Assembly: GCF_900606115.1 (NCBI RefSeq)
Contig: NZ_UWPJ01000022.1
Location: 62,001 to 126,000 of the forward strand
From: Pigmentiphaga humi
GTDB taxonomy: Bacteria; Pseudomonadota; Gammaproteobacteria; Burkholderiales; Burkholderiaceae_B
DNA length: 64,000 nucleotides
Direction: 5' to 3'
Positions 9,104 to 17,681 of this stretch are shown here, piece after piece. Below the pieces are notes generated by a model. That model saw only the letters and a list, made by a program, of their open reading frames with translations, was not told the origin of the DNA and did not search any database. The position numbers and the translations under genes are program-made. Positions within the stretch are counted from its first letter, which is position 1, and the number at the start of each line of letters is the position of its first letter.

Positions 9104-10582
9104 TTAGTGGCCCGCGAGCATGTCGGCAGCGCCGTCCTTGTCGTGGACGCCGAACTTGTCCACCATCGTGGTGCTGGCCTCGTTCAGGCCGATCACTTCC
9201 ACTTCCGTGCCTTCGCGCCGGAACTTGATGACCACCTTGTCCAAGGCGCTCACCGCGGTGATGTCCCAGAAGTGGGTGCGGCTGACGTCGATGCGTACTT
9301 TGTCGATGACTTCCTTGTAGTCGAAGGCATTGACGAAGCGTTCGGCCGATGCGAAGAACACCTGGCCGGTGATGGTGTAGGTGCGTATGCGGCCTTCGTC
9401 CTCCGTGAGGGAGGACGCATGGAAGATCCGGCCGACCTTGTGGGCGAAGAAAAAGCCCGAGAGCAGCACACCAACCAGCACGCCCTTGGCTAGGTCATGG
9501 GTACCTACCGTCATGGCGACAGTCGCGAGCATCACCACGCTGGAACTCTTGGGGTGCGCGCGCAGGTTGCGAAACGATGTCCAGCTAAAGGTACCGATGG
9601 CCACCATGATCATCACTGCAACCAGTGCAGCCATTGGAATGCGCGCCACCCAATCTCCGATGAACACCACCATCAGCAGCAGGAATACACCGGCTGCAAG
9701 CGTGGACAGCCGGCCCCGGCCACCCGACTTCACGTTGATGACCGACTGGCCGATCATGGCGCAACCCGCCATGCCGCCGAGAAAACCGCTGGCAATGTTC
9801 GCCACGCCTTGGCCTACGCATTCACGGTTTTTGTTGCTGTTCGTGTCGGTCAGGTCATCGACGATGGAAGCCGTCATCATGGATTCCAACAGGCCCACCA
9901 CGGCCAAGGTGGCCGACACCGGGAAGATGATCTTGAGCGTCTCCAGATTCAACGGCACATCGGGCAGTAGGAACACCGGCAGGCTGTCGGGCAACTGGCC
10001 CATGTCACCCACGGTGCGGATGTCGAGGCCAAGGACGATCGCCACGGCGGTCAGCACCACGATGGCCACCAGGGGGGACGGCACGGCCTTGGTGATACGG
10101 GGGAAGAGATAGATGATGGCCAGGCCCGCCGCCGTCATGGCATAGACGTGCCAGGTCACGTTCGTCAGCTCGGGCAACTGGGCCATGAAGATCAGGATCG
10201 CCAGCGCGTTGACGAAGCCGGTGATGACCGAGCGCGAGACGAAGCGCATCAACGCGCCGAGCTTTAGCCAGCCAGCGATGATCTGAAGTACACCCGTCAG
10301 CACCGTGGCGGCCAGCAGGTATTGCAGTCCGTGTTCTTTGACCAGCGTGACCATCAGCAGCGCCATCGCGCCGGTGGCCCCCGAAATCATGCCCGGTCGG
10401 CCGCCTGTGAAAGCAGTCACTGCGGCGATGCAGAATGAGGCATACAGGCCGACCTTGGGATCGACGCCTGCGATGATCGAGAAGGCGATGGCTTCGGGGA
10501 TGAGGGCGAGCGCTACGACGACGCCAGCCAATAGGTCGTGCCGGACGTTGGAGAACCAGTCCTGGCGCAGGGATTTCATCAT
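9104..10582 (-). CDS. SulP-family anion permease with STAS domain
   Basis: This is an inner-membrane transporter of 492 residues with about 10-12 hydrophobic segments (beginning [20 protein letters not shown] near residue 17) and a C-terminal cytoplasmic STAS domain (about residues 395-480). SulP proteins carry sulfate or bicarbonate; the substrate cannot be told from the sequence. The start is placed at the ATG at 10580-10582 (MMKSLRQDW), since the upstream 30 codons of open frame look non-coding; the adjacent ATG one codon on is equally possible. It heads an operon with the Usp gene. A transporter/stress pair within ICE cargo suggests an accessory physiological function rather than transfer. 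Confidence 0.9.
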   Translation of the reverse strand: MMKSLRQDWFSNVRHDLLAGVVVALALIPEAIAFSIIAGVDPKVGLYASFCIAAVTAFTGGRPGMISGATGAMALLMVTLVKEHGLQYLLAATVLTGVLQIIAGWLKLGALMRFVSRSVITGFVNALAILIFMAQLPELTNVTWHVYAMTAAGLAIIYLFPRITKAVPSPLVAIVVLTAVAIVLGLDIRTVGDMGQLPDSLPVFLLPDVPLNLETLKIIFPVSATLAVVGLLESMMTASIVDDLTDTNSNKNRECVGQGVANIASGFLGGMAGCAMIGQSVINVKSGGRGRLSTLAAGVFLLLMVVFIGDWVARIPMAALVAVMIMVAIGTFSWTSFRNLRAHPKSSSVVMLATVAMTVGTHDLAKGVLVGVLLSGFFFAHKVGRIFHASSLTEDEGRIRTYTITGQVFFASAERFVNAFDYKEVIDKVRIDVSRTHFWDITAVSALDKVVIKFRREGTEVEVIGLNEASTTMVDKFGVHDKDGAADMLAGH

Positions 10583-11377
10583 TGATCTATTCCGGGGGCA
10601 GGCTCGGCCGCAGGCTGGAACGGATCTAGGCGCGAATGCCTCTTTCCGAACCCGGAATAGAGAACAGCCCAAAAAGTAAGGGCTGGCAAAACACAGCCAG
10701 TCGAACGTACAGCCTCGTGCGAGCGAAGTTTGAAATTAGAAAAGCGGCTCGCTGCGAGACTGATAGTTACACTGGTAAGAGCTCCAAATAGGTGGCTGTG
10801 TGCTGATGGGTAGTGCGGGGATTGTAACTGCTTTTGCGCACCGCAGCAAGTCCCGGCAGCGCGTCTCTTGCTAGGTTGCTGCCGTTCCCGATGATTGCCC
10901 AGACGCTTGGTAGCTTCTAAGGTCTCTTTCTTAGCGACCGCTCGGCGATGTCCGAGTTCTGCGACTCATGTTCAATGCCAGCACTAGAATGGGTCATGTC
11001 CCATTGCGGTCGTATGTCTTGGAAGCATCAGCCTGCCTTGGTTGGTCGGCCACTTCCTTGCGGCTACTTCTTCCCTGTGACTCCGCCCTGAGCGCACATC
11101 GTGTGCTTGTCGGCAGTCGCCAGGTTGACCACGAATAGCCGAGTACGCCTCACCCCCTGTCTTGAGGGCGTGAACCTCGTAGCTCATTGTCGGCAACATG
11201 AAAGTGTGACTTCCTCGCAGATGTCGATCTAGCGAGGATGTCGAGCTACGAGAAGATGGATGGAACAGCCTAAAGGGCATCTAACCATCAGATCCTGCGA
11301 TTCCGCAGGCCCTCGCCGATCTGTCATGTACGGAGTCGGTGTGAAGACCGACCAACATAGAACCGACATGGGCCGAC
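10583..11377. other. 795-base region with no convincing gene; AT-richer than the backbone
   Basis: This gap separates the divergent sulP gene and the membrane-protein ORF. By eye it is less GC-rich than the ICE backbone, and its short open frames give low-complexity or Cys/His-rich translations without family resemblance. The promoter of sulP-usp should be in its first 100-200 bases. I see no tRNA, IS ends or CRISPR-like repeats. Confidence 0.5.
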
Positions 11378-12010
11378 ATGCGTTGCCAGACAGATTCCGT
11401 ACAACCCGCCGACTCGCCTGCCGAATGGCCTTTTCATACCGTCTATCTTTGGGACGCACAAACAAGACTCGCTCCGTTGCTACTTCTGGTAGGGGCGTTC
11501 GGCTCATGGCTGACGGTGGACATGCTTCGGTGGCAGACGTTTCACTGTAGCCTGGATGTAGCGTTGCCTTGGCTTGCCCTGTTTCATGTGCTATGGCCAC
11601 TGTTCGGGCCGCGCGGTGCAGCCGTGCGAGCGCAGTTGGGCGCAAGCTGGAATTGGCACAGTTCCCTGGCGCCTTGGTCATTAAGAATGCTCGGCCCAGG
11701 TCATCAAGGATTAGCCATCAGAGCACTGGTGCTATTGCTTGCGCTAGGAATGGCCTTTTCCGCCATGTTCTCCCGCACGTGGCACCAAGGACTGGCCTCC
11801 GTCTTGGTGCTGGCCGTCGTTTTGCAGATGTTGGGCCAACTATGGGTGCATTGGCGTGCAGGTGACGCACTGCTGCCAGCACTGCTACATGGCATGGGCC
11901 CAAGTCGCCTCAATGAAGCCTTGCCAAAACACGCACGTGGCATGGCACTGATTCTGACAATGGTGATTCCGGTCTGCTGGGGATGGCAAGAGGTACGCAT
12001 TGAACCTTAA
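11378..12010 (+). CDS. Predicted integral membrane protein, unknown function
   Basis: I do not recognise this 210-residue protein. It has about five hydrophobic segments (residues about 32-50, 60-77, 113-133, 138-157, 185-203) separated by Trp-, Arg- and His-containing loops, which argues for a real multi-pass membrane protein. It is the only plus-strand gene in the left 19 kb of the element and converges on the relaxase gene with 33 bases between stops. There is no good ribosome binding site before the ATG at 11378, so the true start is uncertain. Codon use looks less GC-biased than its neighbours, suggesting separate acquisition. It could also be a decayed fragment of a larger protein. Confidence 0.5.
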   Translation: MRCQTDSVQPADSPAEWPFHTVYLWDAQTRLAPLLLLVGAFGSWLTVDMLRWQTFHCSLDVALPWLALFHVLWPLFGPRGAAVRAQLGASWNWHSSLAPWSLRMLGPGHQGLAIRALVLLLALGMAFSAMFSRTWHQGLASVLVLAVVLQMLGQLWVHWRAGDALLPALLHGMGPSRLNEALPKHARGMALILTMVIPVCWGWQEVRIEP

Positions 12011-12043
12011 CTGTCCTGTAGCAGAGCTGAAATTGGGGGTTGG

Positions 12044-14026
12044 TTATCGCCCGAATCCTCGCTGCCGCCCAATCTCCCACGACACCCTACCGCCGCGCAC
12101 CGTGGCGGCAAGCTGCTGCCCCAAGCGTTGTTCGATCACCGGCTTCCACGGCACCAGACTGAATCCCATGCCGTCATCGAGCATCGCGTAGCGCCCGCTG
12201 GCGAGCATGACGGAGCGCCGGTAGATTCCGGCCACGCGCTGCCCGTCGGCGACCGGGCGATGCTCCAGGCCGGTATCAGCAGCAATGGCCTTCGCGGCCT
12301 GTGCCAGTTCCCGGTTGCGCAGCGTGCCCAGCAGGTTGCGCGCCAGGATCACGCGCTGCCCGCGCCGCTCGGCCAGCCCTTGTTCGGCGAGGAAGTCGGC
12401 GCGCTGCTGCATCGCCTGCTTGGCCTCGCCGCCAAACCCCAGGTCGCCCAGGCCAGTGCCGCCGCCGATCAACTGTTGGTCAAGCCAGGTGGCCCCGATC
12501 ACGCGCGCCTGCCGCTCGATGGGCAGGTGCGATTTCAGCTCCACGGCCACGCCGCCCAGGCGCTGCGCGTCGTAGCGGCGGCCCTGCTCGGGCAGGTCGC
12601 CCGGCACCTTCCATAGCCCCTCGGCTACGCGCTCCACGATGCCCGCCCGGCGTAGGGCTTCCAGCCTGCGGACATGGGCCGCCACAACTTCCTGCGGATC
12701 GCGTCCGGGGACGGCCTGGCCCTGTGTCACGGCCAGGTGGTGGTCGGTGCGGTACAGGCCATCGCTCGCCAGCGCGGCAATGTTCCTGTCGGCCGCGCGC
12801 ACGTCGGCCGATCCCTTCACCTCCACCACGGCCCCGGTCGGATAGTTCGCCAACTCGTCGCGGGCGTTGAGCGCGACGTAGTGGGCCTTGCCGTCCACGC
12901 CGTCGATGACCAGATAGCCCCGGTCGTGCAGTTCGTCGGCCAGCCCCTTCGCGGCCACGCGGCCGACGATGGTGCGGCCATCCTCGCCCGGCTCGAACAC
13001 CGCCAGCTCGCGCGGCTGGCCGCTCATGGCCCGCTGCATGGTGCGGATAATGTCGCCGCGCTCGCCCAAGGCGCGCAAGGTCTTCTCGGCATCGGCATGG
13101 ATGGCCCAGGAGCCGGGCTGCGTCTCGTCGGCCAGGCCCAGGCGCTGCAAGCGTTGCAGGCGGCCGATCAGCAACAGGCGTTGGCGCTGCAAGCGAGGTT
13201 CGTTGAGCCGTTCGACATGCACCAGGCCATCGTCGCCGGCCTCGCGCTTCAAGGTGCGATCCAGACTCGTCCACCGCTCTTGCTCCACCTCGCGCTGCAA
13301 GGTCTGCTGGATCTCCAGCTCAGTGCGCGGCCCCAGCCACTCGGTCGCCAGTTCGGCGGCGCGGTGGCGGAAGCCGTCGGCGATGTAGTCGCCCGCGATG
13401 ATGAGGTCTTTGCCGGTGTCGTCGCGCCCGCGCACGACGATGTGCGTGTGCGGGTTGTCGGTGTTCCAGTGGTTCACGGCCACCCAATCGAGGCCCGTGC
13501 CCAGGTCGGCCTCCATGCGGCCCATGAGGTGCCTCGTGTAGGTGCGCAGGTCTTCCAGCTCCGCGCCATCCTCGGGCGAGAGGATGAAGCGGAAATGGTG
13601 CCGGTCGTCGGCGCAGCGTTCCTTGAAGGCGTCGAGGTCGGCCACGTCTGTCTGCGCTCCGTAGGCTTGACCCGGTTCACCGTCGCGTCCCACACCGTCG
13701 CGCTCGATGTAGCGCAGGTGCTTGGCGAGCGACTGCGGGCTGGCCCGCTGGTGATTCACCAGCAGCGTCTTGATGGTCACGCGCCGGGACATGGGCGTCA
13801 GCTTCGCGTCCGCGAAGCGCGCCGCCGTATGGCCGCGCCCCAGGCGCGAGCCGGGCCGCTGGCCGGTGCCACCCGTCGCGCCAGGACGGCGCACCGAGGA
13901 CTTCCCGCCGCTGGCCTTGCCGGTCTGCTTGAGCACCTTGGAAACGAAGCTCTGCCCCTGTCCCTTGCCCCGGTTCTTCGGGGCGCTGGGGCGCACGCGG
14001 AAATCGTCATCGCGGCGGTCGCTCAT
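12044..14026 (-). CDS. MOBP-type relaxase with DUF3363 (VirD2/RlxS-like)
   Basis: This is the nicking enzyme that cuts oriT and pilots the strand into the recipient. The 660-residue protein begins MSDRRDDDFRVRPSAPKNRG. The metal-binding motif is visible as H186...D190..H193.H195 (NHWNTDNPHTH), and a likely catalytic Tyr lies in HLRYIERDG (Tyr106). The long C-terminal part matches the DUF3363 region of Tn4371-type relaxases. The ATG at 14024-14026 is chosen because the protein upstream in frame is low-complexity. It lies 447 bases from traF; oriT is expected nearby. Confidence 0.93.
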   Translation of the reverse strand: MSDRRDDDFRVRPSAPKNRGKGQGQSFVSKVLKQTGKASGGKSSVRRPGATGGTGQRPGSRLGRGHTAARFADAKLTPMSRRVTIKTLLVNHQRASPQSLAKHLRYIERDGVGRDGEPGQAYGAQTDVADLDAFKERCADDRHHFRFILSPEDGAELEDLRTYTRHLMGRMEADLGTGLDWVAVNHWNTDNPHTHIVVRGRDDTGKDLIIAGDYIADGFRHRAAELATEWLGPRTELEIQQTLQREVEQERWTSLDRTLKREAGDDGLVHVERLNEPRLQRQRLLLIGRLQRLQRLGLADETQPGSWAIHADAEKTLRALGERGDIIRTMQRAMSGQPRELAVFEPGEDGRTIVGRVAAKGLADELHDRGYLVIDGVDGKAHYVALNARDELANYPTGAVVEVKGSADVRAADRNIAALASDGLYRTDHHLAVTQGQAVPGRDPQEVVAAHVRRLEALRRAGIVERVAEGLWKVPGDLPEQGRRYDAQRLGGVAVELKSHLPIERQARVIGATWLDQQLIGGGTGLGDLGFGGEAKQAMQQRADFLAEQGLAERRGQRVILARNLLGTLRNRELAQAAKAIAADTGLEHRPVADGQRVAGIYRRSVMLASGRYAMLDDGMGFSLVPWKPVIEQRLGQQLAATVRGGRVSWEIGRQRGFGR

Positions 14027-14474
14027 GGCTGCGTTCCATGAAAGCTGGGGCGTGCCCCGGCGTGCGAAGCACGCGGGCCGCCCTGTCTTGGCGTGGGCCT
14101 CGCACCACACGCGGCACGGCGGCGAAGCCGCTCCGTGCCGTGCCAACCCCACGTGCAGACTGGCTTTCGACGCGGCCCGGTGCCGCGTACTTTTGTCTTG
14201 CCTTCCGCCTTTGCCCCTCGCTGACGCTCCGGGCAGCGGCGGCCCGGCGGCGTTGCTGCGCGAGCAGCCAGCGCGCCGGCGAACGCAGCGACGGCCAAAG
14301 GCCGGGCGCATTCGAGGCAAGACGCCTGCACATGGGAAGGCAGCGCGAAGTGCGGCGCCCGATACGTAGGATCGGCGCTCGCACGGCACGCGCGACGACA
14401 TGAGGAAAGCCACGGGATCGGCACGCCCGATGGCACGACAAGATGCACGGCAACGTGCAGTGAGTCGGCGGCCA
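14027..14474. other. Intergenic region next to relaxase, candidate oriT
   Basis: The 448 bases between the relaxase start and the traF stop contain no credible gene. Inverted repeats are visible: CGGCACGG (14112-14119) with CCGTGCCG (14133-14140) enclosing an inner CGGC/GCCG stem, and TGCACG (14444-14449) with CGTGCA (14454-14459). oriT regions are usually beside the relaxase gene and rich in such repeats, so this is the first place to look. No nic sequence could be identified by eye. Confidence 0.4.
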
Positions 14475-15074
14475 TCATGGGTGGGCCTCCAGCCAGATCG
14501 GGCGCGCGACGCCGATCACGGCAGATGCGCTGACCGGCCCGAAATACCGGCTGTCGAACGACGCCGGATTGGTCACACTGAGAAGGAACAGTTCGCCAGG
14601 CCGAAGCTGCCGGCACTGCGGCCAGGATGGCAGCGGGCGGCCCAGCCGGTCGGCGGGCCGAACGGCAGCCACCGGCACGCCGTCGATCCACACCAGCGCA
14701 TCGAAAACGCAAACGTGCTGCGGCGCGACTGCGCCTACACGTTTGAGCAGCGGCACGCGCACCGGCAGATAGCCGCGCTGCGCAGCGAGTGCGGCGGCCG
14801 TGGTCGGCAGCGGCACCAGCACGATGCTGTCCACGGACAAGGGACGTGGCAGCGAGGCGGTGCGTGGGTCGAACGGGTCGATGCGATACCAGCCGACCGC
14901 CACGCTGTCGGACGGGTTGTAGATCAGGCGCGGCAGCGGATGAACGAAGGACGCCCAGGCCAGCGCAGCGAGGCCGCAGGCGGCGAGGCCCGCGAGCACG
15001 ATGCGAGCGCGCAAGCGTGAGCGGGTGTGCGAGCGAGGACGCGGCGCAGTGCCGCCAGTGGAAACGGCGGTCAT
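14475..15074 (-). CDS. traF: TraF-type S26 signal peptidase (pilin maturation)
   Basis: This is a membrane-bound serine peptidase of the TraF class that matures the TrbC pilin. The 199-residue protein has one N-terminal membrane anchor (about residues 24-42). The S26 catalytic Ser is probably Ser57 in PSDSVAVGWY and the general-base Lys is Lys111 in VPLLKRVG. The ATG at 15072-15074 overlaps the stop of the DUF2840 gene upstream (ATGA). Such a peptidase beside the relaxase genes rather than in the trb cluster is normal for Tn4371 elements. Confidence 0.9.
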   Translation of the reverse strand: MTAVSTGGTAPRPRSHTRSRLRARIVLAGLAACGLAALAWASFVHPLPRLIYNPSDSVAVGWYRIDPFDPRTASLPRPLSVDSIVLVPLPTTAAALAAQRGYLPVRVPLLKRVGAVAPQHVCVFDALVWIDGVPVAAVRPADRLGRPLPSWPQCRQLRPGELFLLSVTNPASFDSRYFGPVSASAVIGVARPIWLEAHP

Positions 15075-15628
15075 GGCAGCGCCCTCCCGGTCAGCCAGGC
15101 GGCGTGCCGCTCGGTGGTGTATTCGGGCAGCGGCAGGCGCGCAGCAAGCCGGTTGGCGAGCGTGCGCCAGTACGCGGGCGAGACGGCGATGGCTGCGATG
15201 CCCAGCGCCTCGATGGCGTCGATGCGCTCCAGCACGGCGCGCACTTGCCCGTCGCCCTCGGCGTGCAGCAGCAGGCGCGCGCCCGGCTGCACGCCGGGGA
15301 TGCGCTGCGCGCCGTCCAGCGGCGTGCAAGCCTGCATCACCATGAGCTGCCAGCGCACGGTGCCGAAATCGTTGGACTGCCAGCGCACGCGGCAGAACAC
15401 CGCACCCGGCAGGAACACCGCGCTACGCCGCCAGCGGTCGAGCTGGTGCGTGCGCGCGGGTTCGCCGAAGCGCAGGTAGAGCTTGAAACGGGCCTCGATG
15501 TAGGCCAGCGCCACGCGCGTCAGCGGCGCGCTGGCGGGCTGGCCGGAAGGCGCGCTGAATGATGGCTGTGGCGCAGCCGTGGCCGCGCCAGCGGCAGGCG
15601 CGGCAGCAGGTGCAGTGGATGCGGTCAT
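15071..15628 (-). CDS. DUF2840-family protein
   Basis: This 185-residue protein matches the DUF2840 proteins found next to traF in Tn4371-type elements. The N-terminal 40 residues are Ala/Pro-rich and probably disordered; the rest (FKLYLRFGEPARTHQLDRWR onward) is a compact domain with several Trp and Arg residues and no signal peptide or membrane segment. Start at the ATG at 15626-15628, overlapping the preceding RHH gene; stop overlapping traF. Function unknown; its fixed place between the partition and transfer genes suggests a part in DNA processing. Confidence 0.8.
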   Translation of the reverse strand: MTASTAPAAAPAAGAATAAPQPSFSAPSGQPASAPLTRVALAYIEARFKLYLRFGEPARTHQLDRWRRSAVFLPGAVFCRVRWQSNDFGTVRWQLMVMQACTPLDGAQRIPGVQPGARLLLHAEGDGQVRAVLERIDAIEALGIAAIAVSPAYWRTLANRLAARLPLPEYTTERHAAWLTGRALP

Positions 15629-15909
15629 GGTGTGTTCTCCCTGCGGTTCTCGGAAAACTCCCGCTCCAGCAGGCCGCGCAGCAGGTCGGCCACGGTCACG
15701 CCTTGCGTGAAGGCCGATACCTTGATGCGCGCCCGCATGGCGGGCGTGATGTCGAGCGTGAGGCGGGCGGTGTAGAGGTCGCCCTTGCCCAGCGCATCGG
15801 CGTCGCCTTGCCGAATCCACGCTTCAGCGTGCGGATTCGCGGGCGGACGCGCGCCTATGCCGACGCGCTTTGCTGCGCGCTTGCCGTTCGGTGGTGGCTT
15901 CGCTGTCAT
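15625..15909 (-). CDS. Small ribbon-helix-helix protein, probable ParA partner
   Basis: This 94-residue protein has a basic N-terminus and a C-terminal half (RLTLDITPAMRARIKVSAFT then VADLLRGLLEREF) with the beta-helix-helix pattern of ribbon-helix-helix DNA-binding proteins. It directly follows parA with a 4-base overlap, the arrangement of ParA/RHH-ParB (type Ib-like) partition pairs. The ATG at 15907-15909 is preferred over one three codons upstream because it makes the ATGA overlap. It probably binds a centromere site and partners ParA; a separate large ParB-like protein is encoded at 21525-23609. Confidence 0.75.
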   Translation of the reverse strand: MTAKPPPNGKRAAKRVGIGARPPANPHAEAWIRQGDADALGKGDLYTARLTLDITPAMRARIKVSAFTQGVTVADLLRGLLEREFSENRRENTP

Positions 15910-16544
15910 GTCGTCCACCGCAGCAGTTCGTCCACCAGGACGGTGATTTCACGGGCGGCGGCGCTGTCCGGTGCCGTCTCGCGTGCAAGCCGGCCAGCGG
16001 CCACGCTGTCGGCGAACACGATGCGCTGATGCACTTCCGCGCGCAGCGCAGGAAGCGGCTGGTCGGCGAGCGCCTGGCGTGCTTCGCGCCCGATCACGGT
16101 GGTACTGACACGCCGGTTGATGACGAAGGCCGCGCGCAGCGCAGGCCGAAAGACTTGCGCCTCGCGGATCAGCGCCACCATCTCGGCGCTGGCCCACAAG
16201 TCGTAGGGGCTGGGTTGCACCGGGATCAGCACGCGCTCGGCCGCCAGCAGCGCGGAGCGCGCCAAGGCGGCGATGCGCGGCGGGCCGTCGATGACGACGT
16301 GATCGGCGCGGCGTGCCAGCTCTGGCGCTTCCTGATGCAGCGTCTCGCGTGCGAGGCCCACGGCGCTGAACAGCCGTGGCAAGCCTTGCTGGCTTCTGCG
16401 TTGCGTCCAGTCCAGTGATGAACCCTGCGGGTCGGCGTCCAGCAGCACGACGTGCTGGCCGCGCATTGCCAGTTCGCCAGCGATGTGGGTGGCGAGCGTG
16501 GTCTTGCCCACGCCGCCTTTCTGGTTGAGTAGCGCGACGATCAT
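15906..16544 (-). CDS. parA: ParA/MinD-family partition ATPase
   Basis: This is a Walker-type ATPase that segregates or stabilises the element, presumably in its circular form. The 212-residue protein begins MIVALLNQKGGVGKTTLATH with a deviant Walker A (KGGVGKT at residues 9-15) at the very N-terminus and a Walker B-like VVLLDADPQGS near residue 36. There is no N-terminal DNA-binding domain, as in the short ParA class. The start at 16542-16544 is fixed by homology; the open frame upstream enters the repeat-rich non-coding region. It is the first gene of the parA-RHH-DUF2840-traF chain. Confidence 0.92.
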   Translation of the reverse strand: MIVALLNQKGGVGKTTLATHIAGELAMRGQHVVLLDADPQGSSLDWTQRRSQQGLPRLFSAVGLARETLHQEAPELARRADHVVIDGPPRIAALARSALLAAERVLIPVQPSPYDLWASAEMVALIREAQVFRPALRAAFVINRRVSTTVIGREARQALADQPLPALRAEVHQRIVFADSVAAGRLARETAPDSAAAREITVLVDELLRWTT

Positions 16545-16635
16545 GGCTTGGCCCTCCATGTTGGAAAGCCCGGCTGTTGCTGCTGCGTTGATGGCCGCGT
16601 GGCGGTTATCCACCGCAGCGGCGTTTCCCTACTAA

Positions 16636-16667
16636 AAGTTAGAGAAATTAAGTTAGGGAAGTTAGAG
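16636..16667. repeat. AT-rich 9-base direct repeats (possible DNA unwinding element)
   Basis: Three copies of AAGTTAG(A/G)G begin at 16636, 16650 and 16659 on the plus strand. The tract is clearly AT-rich against its surroundings and lies between the iteron-like repeats and the DnaA-like box, as a duplex-unwinding element would. Confidence 0.6.
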
Positions 16668-16710
16668 GGCGCGCAAACCCAGTGCTGGCGCGGGTTTGCG
16701 GCCGATTTTG

Positions 16711-16773
16711 TTGCCTGATAGCACGATAGTTCGTTGCCTGATAGCACGATACTTCTGTTGCCTGATAGCACGA
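16711..16773. repeat. Three iteron-like direct repeats downstream of repA
   Basis: TTGCCTGATAGCACGA occurs at 16711-16726, 16734-16749 and 16758-16773, exact in all three copies. Start-to-start spacing is 23 and 24 bases, close to two helical turns, so a protein would bind all three on one DNA face. They begin about 25 bases past the repA stop. Confidence 0.8.
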
Positions 16774-16797
16774 GTCCGTCCACAGGCTCTCCCGCAC

Positions 16798-17655
16798 TTA
16801 TCCCCGTGCCGTGGACGGCACGGGCCGGAACGTGAGCAGCGGCGACGAAAGCCCGGATACGTGCTCGATGCCCAAGTGGTAGCCGGGCAAGGACTGCCGC
16901 GCGACCAATGCCCGCAGGTCGGCGGCGAAGTCGTAGTAGCGCGCCACGCTGCCCGATTTGCGGTACAGGTGCTGAAAGTCGAACTGCCAGCCGTGTTCCT
17001 GCCTGCCGCCGTGCTTGCGCACCAGGCGGTACAGCCACCGCTCGATGCCGCCGGTCAATCGGAAATACGCCGGGTCGATGGTCAGCACCAGGGCGGCGTC
17101 GATCACGCCCGCATAGAACCAGTCCGGCAGGATCAGCTCGATGCCCAGCGGCGTGCCGCTGGCATCGGCCAGTTCCTTCCATTCGTTGATCCATGAGAAC
17201 CGATGCAGGCGCCGGCCTGTCGTCTCGCGGATGGACGTGGCCACGGTGGTCGATTGCAGGCGATCCAAGGCCGCTTTGAGGCGCTGGTAGTCGCGCAGCG
17301 ACGTGCCGCGCCCGATGAAGCGCAGGATCTCGTAGGGCGTGGCCTGCATCAGCCGCGACGGGCGCAGGCCCGCGTCGCGCGCTTCCACGATCTGGCTGGC
17401 GGCCCAGATCAGAATGTCGGCATCCCAAATCGTGGCGATGCCGTGCTCGGCTGTGCCCTCCACGCGGATCGTGACGTTGCCGGCCCGGAAGTCGATTGGC
17501 GCAACGCGCCGAGACTTCGCCAGCGAGAAGAACGGAAAGGCCATCAAGTCCTGGCTGTCGCGCGGCGCCATGTCGCCCGGCAAGGCGCGGAACAGGTCGA
17601 GCTGTTCGCGCTCTTGCATCGGCCGCTGCCGCACGGGCAGCGCGGGGCTGGACAT
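16798..17655 (-). CDS. repA: Replication initiator protein (RepA-like)
   Basis: This 285-residue protein (start [20 protein letters not shown]) matches the RepA replication-initiator proteins annotated in Tn4371-type elements and some broad-host-range plasmids. It contains long helical segments and a region ATPYEILRFIGRGTSLRDYQ typical of the family. It should bind the iteron-like repeats just past its own stop and load replication factors, letting the excised circle replicate. The ATG at 17653-17655 is chosen because the frame upstream overlaps the AlpA-like gene. It ends 253 bases before the parA start. Confidence 0.85.
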   Translation of the reverse strand: MSSPALPVRQRPMQEREQLDLFRALPGDMAPRDSQDLMAFPFFSLAKSRRVAPIDFRAGNVTIRVEGTAEHGIATIWDADILIWAASQIVEARDAGLRPSRLMQATPYEILRFIGRGTSLRDYQRLKAALDRLQSTTVATSIRETTGRRLHRFSWINEWKELADASGTPLGIELILPDWFYAGVIDAALVLTIDPAYFRLTGGIERWLYRLVRKHGGRQEHGWQFDFQHLYRKSGSVARYYDFAADLRALVARQSLPGYHLGIEHVSGLSSPLLTFRPVPSTARG

Positions 17656-17681
17656 GACGATGGCCTGACGCGCGCCAGCGA

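Larger units (their letters stand above)
16606..16804. other. Putative replication origin (oriV) between repA and parA
   Basis: The non-coding stretch between the repA stop and parA contains three kinds of origin element: three direct copies of TTGCCTGATAGCACGA at 23-24-base spacing, an AT-rich tract with three copies of AAGTTAG(A/G)G at 16636-16667 in an otherwise GC-rich region, and DnaA-box-like TTATCCACC at 16606-16614 plus a weaker CTTATCCCC at 16796-16804. With a replication-initiator gene immediately beside it, this is a typical iteron-origin layout. Function is inferred. Confidence 0.65.

Noticed and set aside
10984-11681. Overlapping minus-strand open frames of 98 and 150 codons
   Set aside because: No ribosome binding sites, no family resemblance, and they overlap each other and the more plausible membrane-protein frame.
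12674-14041. 455-codon plus-strand open frame
   Set aside because: Antisense shadow of the relaxase gene, a GC-rich frame effect.
16711-16773. CRISPR-like array
   Set aside because: Three copies with 7-8-base spacers; spacing and context next to repA fit iterons, and the spacers are far too short for CRISPR.
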